NCBI GenBank assembly: GCA_958295665.1
Contig: OY282560.1
Coordinates: forward strand, 53,134,333 to 53,198,332
Origin: Tipula vernalis
Lineage: Eukaryota > Arthropoda > Insecta > Diptera > Tipulidae
Direction of reading: 5' to 3'
DNA: 64,000 nucleotides
Shown here: positions 21,421 to 32,855 of the stretch, piece by piece
Position numbering within the stretch: the first letter of the stretch is position 1
Layout of the letters: the number at the start of each line of letters is the position of its first letter
Translations under genes and position numbers: made by a program
The notes under the pieces: generated by a model
Seen by the model: only the letters and a program-made list of their open reading frames with translations
Databases searched by the model: none
Told to the model about the DNA's origin: nothing

Positions 21421-21531
21421 CTTTGTCGCATCCGATACTTCCCGCATAATCCTTTCAAAAGCAGCTGTTTCTTCAGCTTGTTTTTGTATTTGCAGCGCAA
21501 TTTTTTCGCTAAATTTTCGCGGATTCGCCAT
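21421..21531 (-). CDS. CRTC: CRTC/TORC co-activator, first coding exon
   Basis: A 37-codon exon starting at ATG 21531 and ending at 21421 before a donor reading AAAG|GTAGAT, phase 0. The peptide begins [14 protein letters not shown] and continues [14 protein letters not shown], then EVSDATK. This is the conserved N-terminus of CREB-regulated transcription co-activators, the coiled-coil that binds CREB. The match to animal CRTCs is nearly continuous, so this is a real host exon although only 111 bp long. CRTC proteins shuttle to the nucleus on dephosphorylation and activate CREB targets in energy and feeding responses (family knowledge). The remaining exons must lie at lower coordinates; none is visible down to base 1, so intron 1 exceeds 21.4 kb. 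Confidence 0.87.
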
Positions 21532-23573
21532 AATTTATATTATTAGTTTTTATATATAATTAATAGAACTTTTATTTTTGTTGTTTATAGCCTATATGCA
21601 AAGTAGTTTTGTTTTATATAAGTTTCGTTGTGATAAAAACAAAATCCAATCTATTTTTTTTTTTTTTTTTGTAATATTTTTATCAACCTTTTTTGCTTTT
21701 TTTTTTTTTTTTAACACCACATTTTATTCATTTTAACACATAGCACATCAAAAAAAACGAAACGAAAATAATCGAATCGAACAATTCTGTATTTTTTGTA
21801 TAATTATTCCGTATAGATAATTCATATTACAGCAAAAACAATAAAACACACTATATCGAGACAAAAATAAAAAATAACACACACACACACATTGTATAAT
21901 ACAATATTAATTAATTACTTTTTTGGGGGCTAAAAAACTATTTTAGAAAATTTAATAATTTATTTTAACTTTTTTTTTTATTTGTAATAAAGATTTTGTT
22001 AGCACAGAACAAAAATATCAGTGGAGTGTTTAACGAGTCTAAAATCACGGCTGATATGGTAGTGTGGCTAGATGTGATTTATACCAATTGGATTTTTTAT
22101 TATTACTTGTTATACCAATTGGAATCATATTGGATTTGGGTGTGTTCGGAAAGTGTGAATGTCAAGCAAAATATTTCAAATAGCGTAAAACAAAATATAC
22201 GATTAAAATTTTATTTCTTATTGGAATTCAGGGGTGTGCACCAATGTCGGAATTTTATTATTCAGTGGTCGGTTTCCATACATTCAAATTTTCGCAAATC
22301 TGGTTGTCCTTGTCACACTTTTGGTTGTCCTATCAAAATATAGAAAAATGTGTTTAATTTGTTTTTAATGGTGTGGTGAACTTGAACAAAAATTATATTA
22401 AATCTATTATTATAAATGAGTAATGACTAAAACCAATCCTGACGATGAACAAAAATTTCCATTCGTCATTTCTTCCACAAACTACGATTTCAAAATTATA
22501 TTAATAATTGCTAATAAACTTTATTGTTTACAACCTTCCATAATTGTTCTAACTGAAAAATATTTCTGATAGAAAACTAATAGGAATATACCTATATTCG
22601 TATTCGATAATCCAAATTTTTGATTGGTACACTTTTTAGCCCCACATCACAGAATTTTGTTTACTGCGGGGGCTCAAAAGTGAATGGAAAAGACGAATGG
22701 AATCGTTTGTTCAACGTTAGCTCAGAATTGGTCACCAGTTTTGGTTGTTTGGTCATTTGTAGTTAAAAAAAATAAAAATAAATTGATTTAAATCTTAAGG
22801 TCATCGACCTCAAGCTTTTTAGCACCTCATGCTCATCTAAGGATTTTGATGAAAATGACGAATGAAATCGAGCTTGTTCGTTGTTAGTTTTAAAAAAAAA
22901 ATCTATTTTAAATTTATAAGCATGTTATGTCCTGGTTCGCATCCCATTAAAAAATCGAAGAAATTTTACCTTTTTAGTAGAAAATAATTGGGTAGGAAAT
23001 AAAACAATTAATACATTAATAATTTGTTGCTTTTGGAATATGTGGTTTGTATAAAAATGTCGAACTGAATAGTTTGTTCATCGTTATTACTTCCGTCTAA
23101 AAAGACCAAGGTATTGAAATCCGGTCAAAAATGAGCAAAAATTTGGTTCAAAACCCCTTTGTCTTGGTGTCTGGACGTCTGATGTCTGTACCCATGAGAA
23201 CGGCTTGCCCAATTTTAATTTTTCTTTACCAGAAAAATCAAAAAACCAAATTCCAGCCAAATTACTCAAAATTCCTCAAGCACTTTGTACCTTTAGACTA
23301 TTTGCGACAAATGGTTCGCCAGAACAAGCTTTTGGGTACAAAAATTTTGAAATTAAATTTAGGATTTAGTCGCAAATTTGTCTGGTAGTTCATCATTACT
23401 GATTTATCGTTACTTCTTTTTTTTTTATTATTCTTATCTTTTTGTAGACATTCAGGGATAGAGAATTATTGATCCGGTAACCTTTCTATGTATCAAAGGA
23501 GATTTAACTTTGGAACCAACTTTGGCACTCTCATTCATAGACAAAACGACTTTAGATGCTCAAAATCAAAATT
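21532..23573. other. CRTC upstream region; no other gene recognised
   Basis: Sequence upstream of the CRTC start, likely holding its 5' UTR and promoter; no motif is clear enough to mark. Features are T-tracts at 21652-21671 and 21699-21711, an AC dinucleotide run near 21880-21892, and a near-repeat of TATACCAATTGGA at about 22080 and 22110. Short ORFs here have no conserved domain. Confidence 0.4.
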
Positions 23574-23960
23574 TATTCACAATCGTTCATGGTCCAGTCC
23601 TTTGACTTGATCTCAAGAAGAAGAATGGAGAATGGAGACCTTACGGAGACTACCGTACACTGTACGGGATTACAGTTGCAAACAGATATCGGATACCACA
23701 CCTTCAAGATTGTTCGTATCAACTAATTGAAGGGTGCACCATATTTACATCATTAGATCCTGTTCAGGCATATCATCAAATTCCTATCAATCCATCGGAT
23801 ATTCCAAAAACAGCCATTTCAACTCCCTTTGGTTTATTCGAGTTCACTAAAATGAATATCGGTCTCAGGAGCAGCACAAACTTTTCAAATGTTGATGCAT
23901 TCAGTTTTAGTATAGATCTAAATTTTTGCTTCGTATATTTGGACGATATAATTTTTTTTT
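23574..23960 (+). pseudogene. Gypsy reverse transcriptase fragment
   Basis: Frameshifted RT remnant: KKNGEWRPYGDYR (block 2), IFTSLDPVQAYHQIP (first catalytic Asp region), KTAISTPFGLFEFTKM, a shifted AAQTFQ, and YLDDI, the catalytic motif, at about 23937. It is cut at the poly-T end of a minus-strand LINE. The RNase H and integrase part of what is probably the same element resumes beyond that LINE at about 31630. Confidence 0.8.
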
Positions 23961-24125
23961 AAATGTTGCCCAATGGCTTTATTCTTGAATCTTTCTACAT
24001 AAGAAACTTAAGCTAAAAATTATTACATATTTTAATTCATAACCAATGTTAATACTTATTGCTAGTGCTCACAATTTAATTAATTTAGATTATACTTATA
24101 AGTATAACATAATCATTTAGTAAAT

Positions 24126-24804
24126 TTACAGGTTCATCAGTCCGAGTGGATCTATTCTTCTCAGTCGGCTAAATCGCGGCTGTTTTAGTATCTCCGTGCT
24201 CAATTCGTTGAGATGTGCTTCTAGTTTTGAGTAATATTTCGAACTGAATTCTTTAATTGTTTCTTTAACGGTTTTAATCCCAAGGTCGTCATGTAAATTA
24301 CTATTTCGAATGTACCAAGGAGCATTGGTAGTACTGCGAAGTATTTTCGCTTGGGTTCGTTGCAGGAGTTCTATGTTTGAAGCGCTGGTGGATCCCCATA
24401 ACTGTAATACCATATGTCCATATGGGTTTGACTATCGCTTTGTACAGTAAAACTTTATTGGCTATAATGACAACTGAGATTTTCTTCCATCAGCCAATGC
24501 GCTTTGTTTCAATATGATTTTTCCACGTTAACCTTCTATCCAGATGCAAACCTAAGTATTTTACCTTCGTTTGTTGAGGAATATTTTTATTATCGCTGGT
24601 AGGCAGGTGCGTTTGTTCAGCGTGAATGTGACATGCGTTGATTTGTTTTCGTTTACTTTTATTACAGTCCGCGACTTTATTTAAATGATTCTGTAATTCC
24701 TTTGAGACAATTTCAGGATTAGTATGAGACACCAGGATGACAGTGTCATCGGCAAATGTTGATATTATTACTTTGTTGGTTACAGGTATATCAGCTGTGT
24801 ACAA
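24126..24804 (-). pseudogene. Jockey-like LINE, RT palm end and C-terminal part
   Basis: Two frames: 24490-24804 contains TADIPVTN and STFADDTVILVS, the catalytic F-A-D-D motif, and VKYLGLHLDRRLTWKNHI. 24126-24413 contains LQLWGSTSASNIELLQRTQAKILR, the usual post-RT region. A frameshift or deletion around 24414-24489 separates them. Confidence 0.85.
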
Positions 24805-24805
24805 C
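24801..24805. repeat. Target-site duplication (left) of the Mag-like element
   Basis: ACAAC, identical to 29749-29753. Removing the insert and one copy leaves the minus-strand LINE frame continuous across the junction (GPILYL then LYTADIP), which independently confirms both boundaries. Confidence 0.9.
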
Positions 24806-25027
24806 TGTAATGTATGGAATATGTAATATGTATATGGTACGTAGGGACCTGAAATGTATAATATGGTACCTAGGGGAACATATAATGAAAGGAGAATATT
24901 TTCGCTCTCTTCTTCCGGATGTCATAGTGAAAAGACATGTTTGTAATTAAGTATAAATAAAATAAAGAACAATTAATAATCATAAATATTTATATGTTTT
25001 ATTGGTCATCTCGCACAATATATAACA
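24806..25027 (+). repeat. 5' LTR of the Mag-like element
   Basis: Starts TGTAATGTATGG and ends TATAACA; matches 29532-29748 along its length, for example GGTACGTAGGGACCTG and GGTCATCTCGCACAA. Contains AATAAAATAAAG near 24957 as a likely polyadenylation signal. Confidence 0.9.
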
Positions 25028-25028
25028 T

Positions 25029-25040
25029 TGGCGACGAGGA
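25029..25040 (+). promoter_or_regulatory. Primer-binding site of the Mag-like element
   Basis: TGGCGACGAGGA one base after the 5' LTR end; TGG matches the complement of a tRNA CCA tail. Primer tRNA not identified. Confidence 0.7.
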
Positions 25041-25114
25041 AAATTAATAAGGAAAGTGTTAAATAATATATTAATGATTAATTATAAAAAAAAAGGCAAA
25101 AACAAATTGATAAA

Positions 25115-25876
25115 ATGAATGATAAGCAAAAATCACTTTGGGGCCACATGCCGCCTTTCAATTATAAAATAGATAAATGGAAGATGTACAAGGGTCGCTT
25201 TGAACAGTTTATCACAGTGTTCAAAATGGATGATGACGAGCAAAAGAAAGCGGCATTGCTAAACTTTTGTGGGAATGAAACATACCAGTTTATGTACAAT
25301 TTATGTTGTCCAGAGGAGTTGAGTGAGGTGTCGTACACGGATTTAATAAAAAAGATGGATGATCATTTTTTGGAGTCGGTGAATATATGGGTTCAGCGAA
25401 AACGTTTTTTGAGTATAATCAAGAGGAAAGAGAATCATGCCAAGATTATATAATGAAATTGCGTGGTGCGGCAAAAGATTGTGGATTTGGTGAAAGTTTG
25501 GATACATAGTAAAAAAATTTTCGAAGAGCTGTGTGATGAAACGAGGGATATAAACAGTATTAAAAAGGCATTAGAGGTGGCAAAAAAGGTAGAAAATAAA
25601 TGGATGGTAGAAGAAACAAGCGAAGTGATGGCATTAAAAAAACAATATGTGGATGGTAAAAATAACAGCCAAATGGGAAATAAACAAAATGGAAATAGTA
25701 AACAATTTCTGATTCAAGGAAATAAGGCATCGTATTTGGATATGCAGCAACAAAAGTATATTAAATGTATACATTGTGGATATACAAATCATGTTAGTGA
25801 TTAGTGTCGATTTAAAAATGTTATATGTAAAAAATGTAACAAGAGAGGTCATATGCAGAAGGTGTGTTCCGAAAGA
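25115..25876 (+). pseudogene. gag: Gag of the Mag-like element, frameshifted
   Basis: Starts MNDKQKSLWGHMPPF at 25115 and reads to a stop at 25451. The true frame shifts at about 25410 (a different frame reads YNQEERESCQDYIMKLRGAA) and shifts back before 25500. A capsid-like region is followed by two zinc knuckles. The first, CIHCGYTNHVSD, is broken by a TAG just before its last Cys (25802-25804). The second, CKKCNKRGHMQKVC, is intact. Confidence 0.85.
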
Positions 25877-25938
25877 AAACAGGAAGAGTCAAATTGTGTG
25901 TACTATGAACGGGAAATGAAGGTGCATCAGCAAAGAAT

Positions 25939-28900
25939 GTGGATGTCATTCTGACTTGTGATATACAACGAAGTAAATTAGACGGAGCAACGAGTGACAG
26001 GGTAAATATAATTAATAAGAAATTAGAAAGTAAGGGTTATTGTAATGTAAAACCGTTAGGTTTGTCTGTGAAAGGAAATAGTATTGTTAATTATGAGAAA
26101 GAAAACTTGGTTTATGATCATGTAGATAATTTGCAACGTGTAATGGAAGATTCATTATTAACAAAAGATAAAAGTTTTAATGAAATTTATTATAATACCT
26201 GAGGGTATAATTCAGCAATAGAATTGTGTTTATTGATTAAAAATAAATTAATTAAGTTTATGATAGATACAGGGGCATCGATATCGGCTATTCCTGGAGG
26301 TATTTATGATGATATTTTATCAGATGTTAAATTGACACGGGATAGTACTGTGGTTAAAGACTATAGTGGAAATATATTAAGAATTCGCGGAAGTATATAT
26401 GTATGTATCGGTAAACTATAATGGCGTTGATCAAATGTTTAAATTTTTAATAATCGATGGAGTTCAGAAATCCATTTTAGGTCGCGATTTCTTTAGTGCA
26501 TTTGAAGTGAAACAAATAGAGATAAACCAATTAAGTGACGCAAGTGATCAATTAAAGAGGATAATAGGAGAATATAAGGAGTTATTTGATAGTAAATTAG
26601 GGAAAGTTAAAAATGTTAAAGTACATTTAGATATTATGGATGGAGTTATTCCTAAATTTGTTCCGGCCAGAAAGGTTCCATTTGCTTTTTTGAGTGAAGT
26701 CGAAAAGGAGTTAGAGACATTAAGTAAGGAAGGAATAATTGAAAAGATTGAAACAGCAAATTGGGCTACACCTTTGGTGCCTATTTTAAAGGAAAATGGT
26801 AGCATAAGAATTTGTGCGGATTACAAGGTTACGTTAAATAATTATTTGAAAGATACGAATTATAGATTGCCAAAGGTAGAGGATATTTGAGTACAAGTTG
26901 AGGGATGCCCGAATTTTTTCAAAATTAGACTTAGATCGTGCATATTATCAATTGGAGTTGGATGAGGAGTCTAAAGAGTTGGTTTCGTGGAGTACACATA
27001 TGGGAAACTATAGAATGAATCGTTTACCATTTGGGGTCAAACCAGCGTCTGGGATTTTTCAGCGAGAGATTGAAAGATTGTTAAAAGGTATTAACGGGGT
27101 AGTGTGTTTTTTGGGCGATGTGTTAGTGTTTGCGATAGATTTAGAAAGTCATAATATAGCGTTGAATAATGTTTTTGGTAGATTGTCAAATGTTGGGATT
27201 AGAGTTAATGCATCGAAGTGTGAATTTGGTAAAAATAAAATTGGATATTTAGGATATGTAATTTCGGATAAGGGTATAAATAGAAGTAGTAAGAAGTATA
27301 CTATTAGTGATTTTCCAATTCCGAAGACTATTACCGAGGTTAGGTCGTTTTGTGGACTGGTGAATTACTTTGGTAGGTTTATTGAAAATGTATCTACGAA
27401 AATGCATCCAATATATAATTTGTTGAAACAAGGAGAAGGTTTTGAATGGAGTGAAAAATGTGATAAAGTGTTCTGTGAGATTAAGGACGAAATAATGTCG
27501 GATAAAGTGTTGGTAAAATACGATCCTCAACAGGAACTGGTACTTACTTGTGATGCATCGAATGTGGGAATAGGAGTAGTACTATCACATAGATTTGAGG
27601 GTGGAATAGAAAGGCCAATTGAATTTGCATCGAGAACGCTTTCAGATAGTTAAAGAAACTATGGAACAATTGAAAAGGAAGCACTCGCTATTATTTTTGG
27701 GACAAAGAAATTTTTTCAATACTTAATTGGAAGACATTTTGTATTGGTAACGGACCATAAACCGCTTCTTGTAATTTTTGGAGAACATCGTGGAATTCCA
27801 CAGATGTCGACGAGTAGGTTACAAAGATGGGCATTTCATCTTTCAGCATTTGATTACTCTATTGAATATGTTAAATCTAGGGAAAATTGTGCGGATTCGT
27901 TGTCTCGTTTTCCAATAGATAATAGGCCACTTGTGTGTTCAAATGATGTCTTACCAATTTATTTTGAGGTAATTAAGCAGGAAACGGGAAAAGATTTAGA
28001 GATAATAGAAGTAGTGATGAAAGCAGTGAGGAACGGCGATTTTTCAAAATTAGATAAAAATCTATTTGCAGCGTATATGATAAAGGGAAATGAATTAGGG
28101 ATTGAAGAAGAAGTCTTGATGTGGGGACATCGTGTAGTTATTCCACAGACTCTCAGGCAACCATTGTTACATCAAATACATAAAAGTCATTTTGGAATTG
28201 TCAAAACAAAGTCGATAGTGCGGTCATATGTGTGGTGGCCAAATGTAGACAAAGATGTAGAGGAGTTGATAAGGGAATGTGAGAGTTGTATAAATGTATT
28301 ACCAAATCCACCGAAAGCAAAAACTGTTATGTGGAGGAGACCAGAAGGTCCATGGAAAAAGATTCATATTGATTTTGCGGGTCCGATGTGCAACAGGTTT
28401 TACTTAATAATTGTAGATGCATATAGTAAGTGGGTCGAGGTTTTTCATACGTTAAGTCCAACGACAGAATTCACTATTCGTTGTTTGTCAAGTGTGTTTT
28501 CACGATTTGGATTGCCAGAGCAGCTGGTAAGTGATAATGGATCACAATTTGTATCATTGACGTTTGTTGATTTTATGAAATCAAAGAACATTAAGCATTC
28601 TCTGACACCTACTTATTTTCCTGCTACTAATGGGGCGGCGGAAAATTCGGTAAAGACGGTTAAAAAGGCTTTGTATACTGCTGGGTTGGATAAGAATCTG
28701 GGTAATGTGGAAAATACGTTGTGCAATTTTCTTGCTGATTATCGAAACATACCTCATTGTACGACAGGAGTTGCACCGGCTTCATTGGTATTGAAATACA
28801 AACCCAAAATAAAATATGATTTATTGTTACCAAAGTCTAAAAGAGATAAAGAGGAGGAGGATGATTCGGAAAGATATAAGGACGATAGAGCACGGATGTT

Positions 28901-29006
28901 TAGCGAAAATGATCAAGTTTTAATTAGAAATTATAGATCAAATAAAAAGTGGCTAAGGGCAAGAGTAGAGAAACGATTAGGACCAAGGATATACATATAT
29001 ATGTAA
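25939..29006 (+). pseudogene. pol: Pol of the Mag-like element, multiply interrupted
   Basis: Protease FMIDTGASISAIPG at about 26257; RT from about 26600 (LVPILKENGSIRICADYK), with a frameshift near 26890 and the catalytic motif reading FLGD instead of the usual Y-x-D-D (27108-27119). RNase H TCDASNVGIGVVLS is followed by a stop at 27651-27653. The integrase is in one long frame 27744-29006, with ECESC, DFAGP, LVSDNGSQF and GAAENSVKTV (DDE residues present). The first 250 bp of the region show no domain. Only the integrase is intact. Confidence 0.88.
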
Positions 29007-29040
29007 ACTACCAGCAAGTAGCAAGATTATAAAGAGGCTT

Positions 29041-29439
29041 GTGAATCAGATGAGAGGGTTAGGGCGAAGGCTAAATGACAACTCAAAAATAGAGCAGAGT
29101 TTGAATGAACAGGATAAGGCTAACAACCAAGGTACTGTTGTTGGGATGAATGAAGGTAGTCAAAGTTTCAATATTGTTTTGTTTGATAGTGGTTGGAGTT
29201 GTGTAGAGAATCAACTCGTTAGTCAGTATAATGAATGTGAAGGCGTAGTGGAAGATGTTGTTACAGAGAATCCAAGTGGTTTTGAAGTAAGGGAGGAAGG
29301 CTGTGGTGAGAATGTGAATGTGAAAGGGGTAAATAGAAATGAGAATGCAGAGCAAAATGTAGGTCAGGGTTGTCGGTTACGTGATAAGTCGCTTATAAAA
29401 AAACCAGTAAGGTTTAGTGATTACACGTCATTTGATTAA
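29041..29439 (+). CDS. Downstream 132-codon frame of the Mag-like element
   Basis: An open frame between the integrase stop and the 3' LTR, rich in Asn, Glu and Val, ending KKPVRFSDYTSFD. The last motif resembles the extreme C-terminus of Pol polyproteins in this lineage (P-x-R-x-x-D-Y), so this is probably the separated tail of integrase after a frameshift near 29005, not an extra gene. Confidence 0.5.
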   Translation: MNQMRGLGRRLNDNSKIEQSLNEQDKANNQGTVVGMNEGSQSFNIVLFDSGWSCVENQLVSQYNECEGVVEDVVTENPSGFEVREEGCGENVNVKGVNRNENAEQNVGQGCRLRDKSLIKKPVRFSDYTSFD

Positions 29440-29531
29440 GTTTATTAATTGAATTCGTTTAAAATAAAAGAAGAAAACAAAATTAAATTATTTTGAAATG
29501 ATAAGAGATCATCAAAGATACCTACAGCTAC

Positions 29532-29748
29532 TGATATGTTGGGAATATGTAATATATGGTACGTAGGGACCTGAAATGTATAATATGGTACCTAGGGGAA
29601 CATATAATAAAAGGAGAATATTTTCGCTCTCTTCTTCCGGATGTCATAGTGAAAAGACATGTTTGTGATAAGTATAAATAAAATAAAGAATAATTAATAA
29701 TCATAAATATTTATATGTTTTATTGGTCATCTCGCACAAAATATAACA
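29532..29748 (+). repeat. 3' LTR of the Mag-like element
   Basis: Starts TGATATGTTGGG, ends TATAACA, and is followed by the ACAAC duplication at 29749-29753. No purine tract stands out immediately upstream, which is odd for a 3' LTR and may reflect decay. Confidence 0.9.
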
Positions 29749-29753
29749 ACAAC

Positions 29754-31608
29754 AAGTATAATATTGGTCCTAGAACGCTGCCTTGCGGGACACCTGCATT
29801 AATATCATTTAAGCAAGTAGTTGCGCTGTTTTGTTTGACCATGTATTGCCTTTGAAGAACATAGCTTCCCAAAACTGAGTGAAATTTCTTCGGTAGAAGC
29901 TCTTTAATGTTGTAAATTAGTCCATCGTGCCAAACCTTATCAAAAGCTGGTGCGATATCCAAAAAGGCAGCAGAACAATATTTCTTTTCCTCGAAGGTGA
30001 TTTTGATTGCATTTAGAATTCTGTTTACTTGCTCTGTAGTACCATTTTGGTTTTGGAACCCAAATTGATGGTCTGGAATAACGAGCCGTTCTTCTAATAT
30101 TGGTTTCAATTTAGTTAGTAACATTTTCTCAAAAAAGCTTTAAGATTGTGGGCAGCATGCTTATTGGACAATATGATGAGATTTGCGTTTCATTTTCCCC
30201 TAGCTTATGTATCATTGTGATCAAAGATATCTTCCATTTTTGAGGAATATAACTGGTTCGAATGATCGCGTTGAATACAAATGTTATTAGTTTAATGCCC
30301 CTATCATTTTTCCAGTAATGAGATCATGTCCTGGTGCATTTTTCGGGCTTATGCAAGTTTTAATTGTATTCTTAACTATCTTCCAGTTATACTTTATAGG
30401 TTTGTAGGATAAACCATCATCCATTGGCTGGGGTAGCACGAAATAATTATCTTCTTCGTGTGGGACGAATACTATTGCTAGATGAGCAGCAAAAGCATTG
30501 ACTTTTTCTTCATCACTTCTCGCCCATCAGTTTTCAGTTGGTAGTCTAATAGGTGGCCTTTTTAAATTTTTTGTTGGCTTCCACAAAGAATAATCTGTCC
30601 TCTCGGTTGCCGAGAGATCACTTAAATAGTTCTTTATGCGCTGGTTTTCTTCTTCCCTCAAAGCAAATCTTAGGGCCCTTATAGCTCTATTAAATTTCCA
30701 TTTCAATAACGGTGATTTTGTTTGCTGCCATTGACGGCGAATTTTTCGCTTTACCTGGATTAGTTCCTGTATATTATGTGACAGTTTATTAACTTTTTCC
30801 AAACTACTTATGCCGGGTGTAGCCCTTTCAGCGGATAATGTCATGACATCTTTTAGATTTTCTACCGCCGCATCAATATCAGCTATAGTGTGATCAGGGA
30901 CTATTAAGTAGACACTTTTGTTCGACTAGCCTCCTATATTGATCCCAATTAGTTTTCTTGTTGGGTTACCGGCAGATAAATAATCCAGTGACTGTTCCTC
31001 TATAGTATCATAAAGTTGTTTGCCTTTCGGCGATGTTAATCTGGAACCCCAATGAGTATGTTTAGCGTTGTAATCACCGCCTGCAAGAAATTTATTACCC
31101 AGGTGGCTGAAATAATCCAAGAACTGGAGTTTTTTATAGCATGTTTTGGAGGGCAGTACACTGCCGATATGACGCAGTTTCCAGACCACTCCTGCAGATA
31201 GATGCTCGTTGATTGTATATGTTCTTTCTCATATTTCGTAAGTTCGTAGTGTTTTAATCTTTGCTTAATCAATACAGCAGTGCCTCCATGTGCTTTACCA
31301 TCTGGGTGCTTGGTGTCATAAATAGAGTACCCATTAATTTTGAAATAGCTATTTTTGGTGAAGCGTGTATCTGATATTAACATTATGTCAATGTTGTGCT
31401 CAGTGAGAAATGCTTGAACCTCCGCTTTATGTTGTGCTAGGCCGTTTGCATTCCATATGGCTATCTGCATCAGCGTGCTCATATTCTGCATCATTAGATC
31501 CATGGTTCTCTCCATCGTCGCCATGAAGCTTTGCATCATATTAGTCAATTTATTTAAAGCTGTTGAGATGTTTCCCTCTTCACTTGCGTATGAAACCCCT
31601 CGCTGCAC
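29754..31608 (-). pseudogene. Jockey-like LINE, endonuclease and RT N-terminal part
   Basis: Minus-strand pieces: 31036-31608 (ORF1 tail, then endonuclease with QIAIWNANGL, ISDTRF and GGTAVLIK); 30926-31189 (FLAGGDYNAKHTHWGS, the catalytic D-x-N motif); 30527-30844 (linker LIQVKRKIRRQWQ); then, after a gap with frameshifts, 29754-30124 with IPDHQFGFQ, AAFLDIAPAFDKVWHDGL and GVPQGSVLGPILY, ending exactly at the Mag-like insertion. In the usual A-F-D motif the preceding residue is P. Confidence 0.85.
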
Positions 31609-31629
31609 GCTGCTATTTACAGTTGCGTA

Positions 31630-32632
31630 CTGTTTTCAAGCAACTTTACTTGCATATCCTTCGTCTACAGCTTAATTAGCTATTATGGTCGATGCATCTG
31701 GCACCGCGATTGGGACTGTGGTTCAGCAGTATGTTGCGGATACATGGCAGCCACTTTGTTTCTTTTCAGTACGTCTCAATGAAATACAGAATATACAATG
31801 CTTTTGACAGAGAGTTGCTTGCGGCTTACTCGATAATGCGGCTTAACTACCATAAACCTCTCGTCAATAAAGCATTTCCTCGTCAATTTAGACATTTAGA
31901 TTTCATCGGGCAATTCACTACCGATATATAACATATCTCAGGCATTAACAATATCGTTGCAGGCACTTCTATTCCTGAAAATATTGATTATGCGGCAATA
32001 GCAGATGCACAAATCAACAATGAAGAGCTTCGAGCTCCCAGCACAACAGCTTGTTCAACACAACAAAAATAGTTTGTTGTGATGTTTCGACAGCTATACC
32101 AAGACCTTTTATTCCAATTAGTTCTCAGGAAGCGTGTTTTGAATCATTTCACAATTTACCCCATCCGGGATTCAACACACTAAATCTCCTCTCAGCTCTT
32201 AAAAATTAACGTCACAACGTTTTTCGGAAATTCATCTAGACATCACCGATCGGTCCATTACGAATCAACGATACTGTGTAACTTTGATCGATAGATACAC
32301 ATGATGGGCTGAAGCGGTGCCTATTCCGGATATTACTGCGGCCAGAGTAGCTTTCACCGTGTACAGTGCTTGGGTGTCCCATTTTGGTCTGCCAGAATTT
32401 ATTGTCACGGATCACGGAGCACAGTTTGAGTCTCAGCTGTTCACCGAATTGTCTTCTTTAATAGGTTGCACAAGAAGAAGAGCAACGAGCTACAATCCGA
32501 AATGCATTGGGATACTGAAGAACCGACGCACTTGTAAAGCTGTACAAGCCCCCTATACAGGTCCATATTTGGTAATTAATCAAGCAAAATTTCTATTGAT
32601 ACCACTTAAACTCTGCTATCTGTGAAAACCAG
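31630..32632 (+). pseudogene. Gypsy RNase H and integrase fragment
   Basis: Starts ATLLAYPSSTA, then VDASGTAIGTVVQQ (RNase H first motif) and YNAFDRELLAAY in a shifted frame. Later it reads RHLDFIGQFTTDI, an out-of-frame integrase HHCC-to-core linker, LIDRYT (first catalytic Asp region, about 32283) and SHFGLPEFIVTDHGAQFES (second Asp, 32380-32430). The Glu region is lost. Likely the continuation of the RT fragment ending at 23960. Confidence 0.75.
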
Positions 32633-32855
32633 TGTAATGAATAGTTTCGACAGAAAATTTTTGCTGACCAACCAAAGTTTCCGGGCAAAATTCAAAATTT
32701 TGTATCGATACCTAGAACCAAAAAGAGAGTAACTTTTGGCTTATATCCTCACTCTTTTTTAAAGTAAATTTTTTTCAAATCAGGTTGCGAAATTAGAAGC
32801 CCGTTAGTTACAATAGCCGGTTCCGTAAATCATTAAGGATTTTACTGGGGAGGAG

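Larger units (their letters stand above)
24806..29748 (+). mobile_element. Mag-like Ty3/Gypsy LTR retrotransposon, complete but mutated
   Basis: A 4.94-kb element with LTRs at both ends (222 and 217 bp), a primer-binding site, gag and pol in order, and an exact 5-bp target duplication. The LTRs differ by a modest number of substitutions and small indels, so the insertion is not very recent. Gag and pol carry several stops and frameshifts, and the RT catalytic motif is altered. Protein style (short gag with CCHC knuckles; protease-RT-RNase H-integrase) is closest to the Mag/K02A2.6-like lineage, a family-level inference. Confidence 0.9.
23951..31625 (-). mobile_element. Jockey-like LINE, split by a later LTR element
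   Basis: Minus-strand non-LTR element. Its 3' end is at the poly-T (poly-A on the minus strand) at 23951-23960, and its 5' limit is near 31625. Order on the minus strand: a short ORF1 C-terminus (SYASEEG), endonuclease (QIAIWNANGL), RT, thumb and tail. The element is broken by frameshifts and interrupted at 24801-29753 by the Mag-like LTR element. Where it sits, the host Gypsy element lacks roughly 400 bp between YLDD and the RNase H start, so the insertion was accompanied by a deletion or followed one. Confidence 0.8.

Noticed and set aside
21996..22343. A 115-codon plus-strand frame upstream of CRTC
   Set aside because: No conserved motif, aromatic-rich AT composition, and no element context.
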